Shown piece by piece: positions 57,607 through 64,000 of a DNA stretch of 64,000 nucleotides. The DNA comes from Zoroaster sp. YZ-2022 (Eukaryota > Echinodermata > Asteroidea > Forcipulatida > Zoroasteridae). Where the stretch lies: NCBI GenBank assembly GCA_029582265.1, contig CM055816.1, positions 32,752,545 through 32,816,544 of the forward strand. The letters are read 5' to 3'. The notes below the pieces were generated by a model, which saw only the letters and a program-made list of their open reading frames with translations, made no database searches and was not told the DNA's origin. The number at the start of each line of letters is the position of its first letter. Position 1 is the stretch's first letter. The position numbers and the translations under genes were made by a program.

Positions 57607-57850
57607 TGTGACCCGCTCTGACAAAACCCGAAACTTGTCGGCATAACAACCATAAAAAGGTCAAAAACTGACCCTAGGGACCAGTTTGAGATTTTCATGT
57701 CACCATATAGAGCATTTCTGTAGATTTTGATGGAAAAAGAAAAATCCTGAAACGTACGTTGTTGGGAACATTGTTACTTTTCACAATAAATTTGGAGGTC
57801 ACTCCGAAAAGTTGGGTCCAAGTTTAAAGTTTTGCCAGAGCCAGTTACAA
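57607..57850. mobile_element. MITE with TGTGACCCGCTCTGACAAAAC ends
   Basis: Left TGTGACCCGCTCTGACAAAA and right TTTTGCCAGAGCCAGTTACA are imperfect inverses. A similar left end occurs at 17868. No coding capacity. Confidence 0.6.
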
Positions 57851-58329
57851 ATCAAAATGATGTATAATGATACCCCTATGTACACGTGTTTAATTAACTT
57901 GTCCAACCAGACTTGCGTGCGAACATGTAACTACGCGACCCCCACATGACTGTGTTTTAGCCAATCAGGATAAAGAATCACAATGGGACAACAACATCCG
58001 TTTTGGACATTAGCCTCATTCTGATTCTCACAGACTTGTGTGTAGGAAAAAGCAATAAATGGCTGCTGTGTGCTATGAGAGAAATCGACTAAGAATTTAT
58101 ACACTGTAGCTTGGTTTTGTTCTCTGTCCTTTTTTCTTTTTCTTTTTTTTTGGGGGGGGAGGGTGGCAAAAAACGTGGGCTATACATCTTTAAATAAGAA
58201 AACACAAAAAGTTCAAACCAAAAAATATAATCCACTTTAACAATCTACAAAATAACCATGATGTTGCATTTGAACCTGCTATGATATCAGAGAAAAGCTG
58301 GTGATGTACATTCAATGTATGTACATTCA

Positions 58330-58630
58330 TTAACCCTAACCCCCTACATGTAATGTATGTACATGTAGGTATTCTGGCTAGGAACCTTCCTGAATCCTCC
58401 AAAATCCATCAGTGCACTTTTGGAAACATGCCCTTATCTTCAAAATGCACCATGCATTTTCGTTGATCTTTCATATTCAGCACTTATAATTATGGCCTGT
58501 ACTTCTTGCCAGGTAGTAATTTTGGCCCATTTGAAGAGGTGAAAGTACCAGTTTCCATCAATTGCTAAATTTTCCCCCAAAAAAAGTGCCCCTTGGAGGA
58601 TTTTGGTGGATTTCGGGTGGTTAGGGTTAA
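58330..58630. mobile_element. TTAACCCTAACC MITE, SINE-free copy
   Basis: Begins TTAACCCTAACCCCC and ends GGTGGTTAGGGTTAA. Interior as in 44985-45272. It carries the intact CCCATTTGAAGAGGTGAAAG site. Confidence 0.88.
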
Positions 58631-58754
58631 TATGGAAATTTAAAACACCCACATATTGGCAATATTAACAAGATAACAAAATGATTTGAACATGGATACA
58701 GAGTCATGCATTGTGTTTCTAAGTTAAAACAAATCCTTATTGCATTTAATCCAT

Positions 58755-58970
58755 TTAAAGGGACACTATCCTCACGATCAGAGTAGAATTTCAACAGGGC
58801 ATGGAATCGGTATCCTATTTTAAGATGAAGTGACTGAAAATTACTGGCTCATTTACAAGTATGCAGCAGCAATGGTAATATAATTTTATCATGTGGGGTA
58901 TTAATTAGTTACTCTATAACGAGCACTCCGATTCCATGCCCTGTTGATCGTGACAATATTGTCCCTTTAA
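58755..58970. mobile_element. TTAA MITE, family 3 (TTAAAGGGACA ends)
   Basis: TTAAAGGGACACTATCCTCA at the left, TTGTCCCTTTAA at the right, with mirrored CAGGGCATGGAATCGG and CGATTCCATGCCCTG. It lies only about 30 bp from the Ig exon donor, in the intron. Confidence 0.87.
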
Positions 58971-58998
58971 CGTACATGTAACATGTACTGTATCTTAC

Positions 58999-59349
58999 TT
59001 GGTCCAGTGAGAAAGATTTCATGTGAGTCGTTTCCTCCGATTCCATTGGAGCTGTTGCAGGTATACATCCCGTAGTCCATCTCCGAGTTCACTCTCTTGA
59101 TGGTCAATTTGCTGGTAATCACATCTCCATATAGGCCAGCATCATCTACATGTGTGTACATGTACATGTATGTGTTTTCCACCAGGTACTTGTCAGTATT
59201 TGAACCATTGGTTATCTTTGAGTTGCTTGGATTATACCACATCATGTCAGGTACAGGATTGCCTTTAGCAATGCATGTCAAGACCTCATCTTCACCATCT
59301 GTAGCACCAACCTGATTGTTATCTGCCTTATTGGTGATAAATGCTGAAT
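58999..59349 (-). CDS. RTK exon: immunoglobulin-like domain 2
   Basis: A 351-nt exon, phase 1-1, with donor CCAA/GTAAGA after 58999. The acceptor is ACACAG before 59349; a second AG six bases inward keeps the same phase. The Ig fold is shown by EVLTCIAKGNP (first Cys), MMWYN (core Trp), SKLTIKRV and DYGMYTCNSSNGIGG (Y-x-C). Sequons NGS, NSS and NDS suggest glycosylation. A run MYMYTHVDD in the middle is coded by a TACATGTACATG stretch, a microsatellite-like insertion into the coding region. It joins the upstream Ig exon (60746-61063) and the FN3 exon. Confidence 0.88.
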
Positions 59350-59439
59350 CTGTGTGTATAAGACAGTGTACACCAACTGGTAATAACCCAAAAACAACCT
59401 GAACAAATTATTATCTAAAAGGTTAGACCAAAAAAAACA

Positions 59440-60250
59440 AAAAAACAAAAAAAGGCTTTGGTTTCTGGTCTTAGGTCAGCTTCAAAATCGGTGCGGTAAG
59501 GCCCTTTTTTGTATTTGGTATTTTTTTTTGCCAACCAGTGAAACATGTGATACAGAACCAGAAGAAATTTCCCATACACAAAGTATGGTGGTTAAGAGAG
59601 GCCTCACAAATCGGGCAATAACCTGAAAACAACCTGAATGAATTATTATCTAAAAGCTTTGGCCAAAACAAAGTCTCCGGTCTTTCTGGTCAATTCATAG
59701 GTTGGCTTTAAAAATGGTGTGGTATTTTATAAATGTGGTTATTAGAACCTGATCAAATTTCCTTACAAAATGTATGGTGACTTTTGTGAAAAGGTCTTTT
59801 AAAACACTGTGCACCAGAATTCCAGGCGATCCAGCAATTTTGGCTGCAATTGGACATCATTTCATAGCAAATAAGAAAACTAAAAAATGCCAACTCAAAG
59901 GTCTTAGCTAGGCGACGAACGAGGAGACCAGAAACCAGACACTTTTTTTGGCCTGATATACATGTACATATGAACATGTGTACTTGTTTTTATTTGTTTG
60001 TTTTTGGTCATCTTTTTTTTTGCCACCCAGTGAAACATGTGATACACATACATGTATACATGTACGTGGTTAATGGAACCAGACCAAATTTCCCATACAC
60101 AAAGTAGGGTGGTTAAGAGAGGCCTCACAAATGAGGCAAACGTTCATACCCCTATGTGAAAAAGTCGTTGGACATCGTTTCATAGCAAATAAAAAGAAAA
60201 CTAAAAATGGTGATGCGTGTGGTAACCAGAAACTGGAAACTTTTTTGGAA
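59440..60250. mobile_element. MITE family 5, two or three degraded copies
   Basis: TTTGGTTTCTGGTCTTAGG at 59457, GTTAAGAGAGGCCTCAC at 59590 and 60113, GACCAGAAACCAGAC at 59929 and CAGAAACTGGAAAC at 60226 mark rearranged copies of the 28968 element. They fill most of the intron between the two Ig exons. Confidence 0.7.
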
Positions 60251-60745
60251 ATTTACATATGTGTACTTGTACATGTGGACTTGTACATATGTATGTGTAC
60301 TTGGTACCAATCATCCTAAGAATTGTTTGTCTGACTTCCTGTACTTTACAAGAAAAAGTAAACACAAGTTCAAATCTGAAATGGATCACAGGCTGTGATC
60401 TACATTGTATTTCCAAAGGGGCTGTGCAATATGGTTGGGCCAATAAATGTACTAAACAAATATCGCTCAGACTAGGATGGACTTGCTAGGTGGCGACCAA
60501 ATGTAGACAAAAGGATGATTTGGGGGGGGGGGGGGGGGATAATGATGGAAGTGCCAATTTAAAAAAAAAATTAATTCAACAAAAAATTAATTTTATTTTC
60601 TTTAAACATTCGAACCGGAAAAAAACAACCGGATATTTGATCAATCGGTTGAATATTTGAATATTTGTTTGTCTATGTATTTTTTGAATAAATATTGAGT
60701 ACAGGTATATGAAATCATCCATTTTGTTTTAATAAAAGTACTTAC

Positions 60746-61063
60746 ATTGGACATCAAGAGGACCCGATGACCCTTCTGGCAATGGTCGTGTTATCCATGA
60801 ATCCTTTTGTGCAGTACACTTGATGATGTTATTATTGTCATATCTCGTAGGTGTAAACTCAATCTGGCTGGTGAACATATAGCGTTCACTTGATCCTGAT
60901 TGGGCTGGTGTGGTATCAGACATAGGCATGATAGGTGTGCTTTCATTGTACCAATCCAAGCTCCAATCATCAGGATACCCCATATCCGCCATGCATGTCA
61001 GGGTAGTCAACACATTCTCAGTCATCTGTGAACTACCATTTATCACAGGGGTATCGGGAGGAC
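60746..61063 (-). CDS. RTK exon: immunoglobulin-like domain 1 (most 5' exon seen)
   Basis: A 318-nt exon, phase 1-1, with acceptor TTTCTGCAG before 61063 and consensus donor GTAAGT after 60746. The Ig core is PPDTPVINGSSQM, VLTTLTCMAD (first Cys), WSLDWYN (Trp) and NNNIIKCTAQ (second Cys), ending GPLDVQ. The start PP-x-x-P is common for Ig domains in invertebrate cell-surface receptors. Sequons NGS and NES are present. It starts in phase 1, so at least one exon with the signal peptide lies beyond this point. Confidence 0.88.
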
Positions 61064-62029
61064 CTGCAGAAAAAAACAAAGTTCTTGTTTAATGCCTTTG
61101 TGGGGTGCCTCTTTTTTTAGGGATAAGAAAGAAAATGCCATTTGAAAGAAACTAAAAAGACATGTACCATCCCCCCAAAAAATATAAAATATAAAAAGCA
61201 AACAATTAGGAACTTTTAGGGATAGCAAGGATGTAGCTTGACTTGAGGTGTTATACCATGCTTGATATGCGGCAGGGTGCCTACCCCCCCCCCCCCAAAT
61301 GTCCTTATACACTAACACACTGTTGTTCTATTGTTAACAGACCTCTCCCCCACCCCCGAAATCCTCTGAAGAATTCCTAAGATTCCTGGAACACAATAAA
61401 GACACAATGGGAGGGGGGTTCACTCTGTCGCACATTGAGCATCATATGTGAGGTGTAGAAAGGAAGATACATGTAGGAAAATAAGATCTTTCTTATCATG
61501 TTTTGCAAACACGAAATAATAATAAAATCATATTTTTAAACAAATACACCATTTTCAAATAAATTTAAAAAATATATTGACATCTGTATAGGGAAGGTAC
61601 AACATTTTTTTTCAACAAATAAAACATGATTAAAGTTTCACATGTACTATATGAACATTAAAACATACTAAGTAGCGTAAAGTCCATGATGGTACAAACA
61701 TTCATTGAAATATTTTTGTCTGAGGTAACACCACTTTATATATGAATACCATGTTTTTGTTTGTCGATTCAATACTTCAGTATTTTCTCATAAACAACAC
61801 AAAGTAAGCTTATAGCTTTCACAGGATGGTTATTTATGGTAAATATACAAAGAAAGTAAGCATTCGTTTAGAAGCATTTGTTTTTCAAAACAAACATTTA
61901 CCAATGTTGCAACTTCTCTTAAATTTACAATGAACTGTAACTGGAAATTAATGTAAATAAATCTGAAAATGTAAGAACTAAGTGTTTACAATTAACATCT
62001 GGTGTTGGTAGACTAATACAAGTTACGGG
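61064..62029. other. Intron upstream of Ig exon, no feature recognised
   Basis: AT-rich with a poly-C run near 61285. No further exon of the receptor could be supported on the minus strand up to 64000. Confidence 0.45.
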
Positions 62030-62850
62030 CCAAAAAAAGTCCCGTTTCTGGTCATAGGTGGGCTTCAAAATTGGTCCGGTGACGCACTTTTTTTCTCTTT
62101 TTTTTTCTGTTTTGCCAACCTGTGAAATATGTGAAACTTGTATACACGGATATTGGAACCAGACAAATTTTCCCATACATTATACAGAAAGTATGGTGGC
62201 TAAGAGAGGCGTCACAAATCGGGCAAATGCTTATGACATAAAACACAATAAAGGGGGCCACTTTGCATCCGTCACGTTAGCAGTTTTTCCCAATGGTTAT
62301 TTATTTTTAAGTACCTGAAACCGACCAAAAAGTGTTTCAACATGTGAATGGACATGCAGGCTTATACTAGAACTAATTTGAGTTGATTTATTAAATTTTT
62401 TAATTTATTTTTTTACCCTCAAATTTCCATAAAAATTGGACGGAAAAAGTTACCTCACTTTTCCGTCCATTTGTTGATGGAAATTTTTTTAGGGTAATTA
62501 AACAAATAATAGTAATAATCAACTCAAATTATCTTTAGGATAAGCATGCATGTCTATTCAAATGTTGAAATTCTTTTTTGGTGCTTTCAGATATTAAATT
62601 TTTTTTTTTACAACAATTAGAAAAACTGCTAACATGACGGTAGGAAAGTGGCCCCCCTTTATTGTGTTTTACATGTATGTCTTATACCCCCTATGTGAAA
62701 AAGTTGTTTAAAACACAGCACAGCAGAATTCCAATCAATCCAGCAATTTTGGCTTCAAATTGAACATCGTTTCATAGCAGAAAAAGAAAACTAAAAATGC
62801 CAACGCGTGGGTCTAACGCGACCAGAAACCACAGACTTTTTTGGGAGGGG
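62030..62850. mobile_element. MITE family 5, interrupted by a foldback
   Basis: Left part CCCGTTTCTGGTCATAGG to about 62238; right part from about 62672 (CCCCCTATGTGAAAAAGTTG, ACAGCACAGCAGAATTCC) to GCGACCAGAAACCACAGAC. It is split by the element at 62239-62671. Confidence 0.75.
62239..62671. mobile_element. Foldback MITE (TAAAACACAATAAAGGGGGC ends)
   Basis: 433 bp and largely palindromic: TAAAACACAATAAAGGGGGC at the left, GGCCCCCCTTTATTGTGTTTTA-type end at the right (62651-62671), then mirrored GTTAGCAGTTTTT, TTTGAGTTGATT and TTTCCATAAAAATTG / GATGGAAATTTTT. TA-flanked. Inserted in MITE family 5. Confidence 0.82.
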
Positions 62851-63447
62851 GGGGGGGGGCTTGGCTTATAAAGTTCAGACATATTCTATAACTTTAACAT
62901 GTTATTGCATTTCACGCATTTCCAGTGCATACACTGAACTTGTTCAAGGAACCACATGTACAGTACAGTATGTAGTGTTTTTAATAACCTGTCAGTGCTT
63001 TCAAAAGGGAAGTCCATACATTTGTACTTTATCACTTGTCTGGTCATGTTGGAAAACTGCTTTAACATGTATCCATGCTTGCTTAGTCTTTGAAGCATAC
63101 ATGTGTAAACATCATGTACATTATATACAGATTTAAATAAAACATAAGATCGTGTACATGTACCTTGTACATATGTATGTATTTCACAAGAAAATAGTAA
63201 AAAATGCATTAAGATTTGTGTACATATGTATTAATCTAAAGAGGTACTTATTCCTGAATTCTAATTTTGGAAATTGTTTCATTTTTATTTTTTTTTTAAA
63301 TTGCAGCACCTCAGAAATAAAAATAGTTATACGTTAAAACCATCTAGTATGTACGTACATGTACATGTACCGGTAAGATTAATACATTAACATTTGAAAA
63401 GTTTGTAGACCCATGACAGACACGTCCAAAACAAAGATACAATACAG
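62851..63447. other. Region upstream of Ig exon 1, no feature recognised
   Basis: Poly-G run at 62846-62860 and short TACATG runs. No exon supported. Confidence 0.4.
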
Positions 63448-63662
63448 TTAAAGGGGCAGTATCGTCACAATCAGGGCAGACTTTCAACCAGGGCATGGAA
63501 TCGCTGTCCTAGTTTAAAATTAACAAAGTGACTGAAAATTACCGATTCATTTAAGCAGCAGCAAAGGTAATATGACCTTATCATGTGAAGTATTATGGCA
63601 GTAATCTAAAACTAGCATTCCGATTCCATGCGCTGTTGATTGTGACGATACTGTCCCTTTAA
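63448..63662. mobile_element. TTAA MITE, family 3
   Basis: TTAAAGGGGCAGTATCGTCA to GACGATACTGTCCCTTTAA, with CAGGGCATGGAATCGC mirrored by CGATTCCATGCGCTG. Its ends match each other over about 19 bp with one mismatch. Confidence 0.87.
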
Positions 63663-63798
63663 TATCGGAATTTAAAACATAGAGCTTTAAGTTTAAGTGC
63701 AGTGTATAACCTATACACATGATGATATACGAATGTACACAATTCAATCTACACTGTACATGCATTGGATACACAAAGAAACATGTCAAAACTACATT

Positions 63799-63880
63799 GA
63801 GCCATGGAGGAAGGGAGAGCCATGGAGGAAGGGAGAGCCATGGAGGGAGGGAGAGCCATTGGAGGAAGGGAGAGCCATGG
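63799..63880. repeat. GAGCCATGGAGGAAGG minisatellite
   Basis: Five 16-17-bp units of GGAAGGGAGAGCCATGGA. Apparent ORFs across it (for example WLSLPP repeats on the minus strand) are products of the repeat. Confidence 0.93.
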
Positions 63881-64000
63881 ACCATACAGGGTACATGAAA
63901 TAACATGCATAATATACATGAAAATACATAATGTAATTGCCTGCAAAATACAAGTTAAAAGTATAATACATTTTCATTAAGTAATCATTAATTAAAAACC

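Noticed and set aside
63749..63977. Minus-strand ORFs with WLSLPP or HGSPFL repeats
   Set aside because: They are readings of the GAGCCATGGAGGAAGG minisatellite.

Overview
The window is eukaryotic, intron-rich and AT-rich, with a very dense load of transposons. One host gene can be supported. It lies on the minus strand and spans almost the whole window (about position 61063 down to 10). Twelve exons, plus a second copy of two of them, carry an Ig-Ig-FN3 ectodomain, a transmembrane helix, a long juxtamembrane segment built from small exons, and the N-lobe to hinge of a tyrosine kinase. It is therefore a receptor tyrosine kinase that is incomplete at both ends: the signal peptide exons lie beyond 61 kb and the kinase C-lobe lies before position 1. 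The exon chain was rebuilt by hand from splice sites and phase. Nearly every junction is phase 1, and the two exons that are not symmetrical compensate each other exactly.

The organism is most likely a marine invertebrate deuterostome. An echinoderm is favoured, but this is an impression from the SINE type, the abundance of TACATG repeats and the Ig/FN3 kinase architecture, not a demonstration.

Layout: 0-3.3 kb holds a near-identical tandem duplication of the kinase N-lobe exons, bounded by microsatellites. 3.3-9.3 kb holds a (TAA)n tract and a near full-length Tx1/L1-like non-LTR retrotransposon (plus strand, intact ORF1, broken ORF2). 9.3-10.6 kb is a 5'-truncated L2/CR1-like LINE on the minus strand. 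11-13.3 kb holds MITEs and one juxtamembrane exon. 13.4-16.1 kb is a head-to-tail cluster resembling Helentron-associated elements (HINEs) with internal ~150-bp tandem repeats. 17-36 kb is intron with juxtamembrane exons, a tRNA-derived SINE family (seven copies in the window), TTAA-flanked MITEs and Tc1-like foldbacks. 37.2-38.1 kb is a large foldback element. 39.2-44.0 kb is a 44-bp minisatellite split by a ~3.8 kb transposon with perfect 26-bp inverted ends and a recurring 14-bp motif. 46.8-48.9 kb holds nested MITEs including a 1.4 kb hAT-like element. 49.1 kb has a palindrome with a hammerhead-ribozyme-like core. 52.2-55.9 kb is a 3.7 kb transposon with inverted ends. 57-61 kb holds the FN3 and two Ig exons between further MITEs.

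The mobile elements show a clear order of events. Several insertions can be dated relative to one another because target duplications, and matching empty sites in sister repeats, are present in the same window. No bacterial-type operons, CRISPR arrays, rRNA genes or free-standing tRNA genes were seen. No plus-strand host gene was found.
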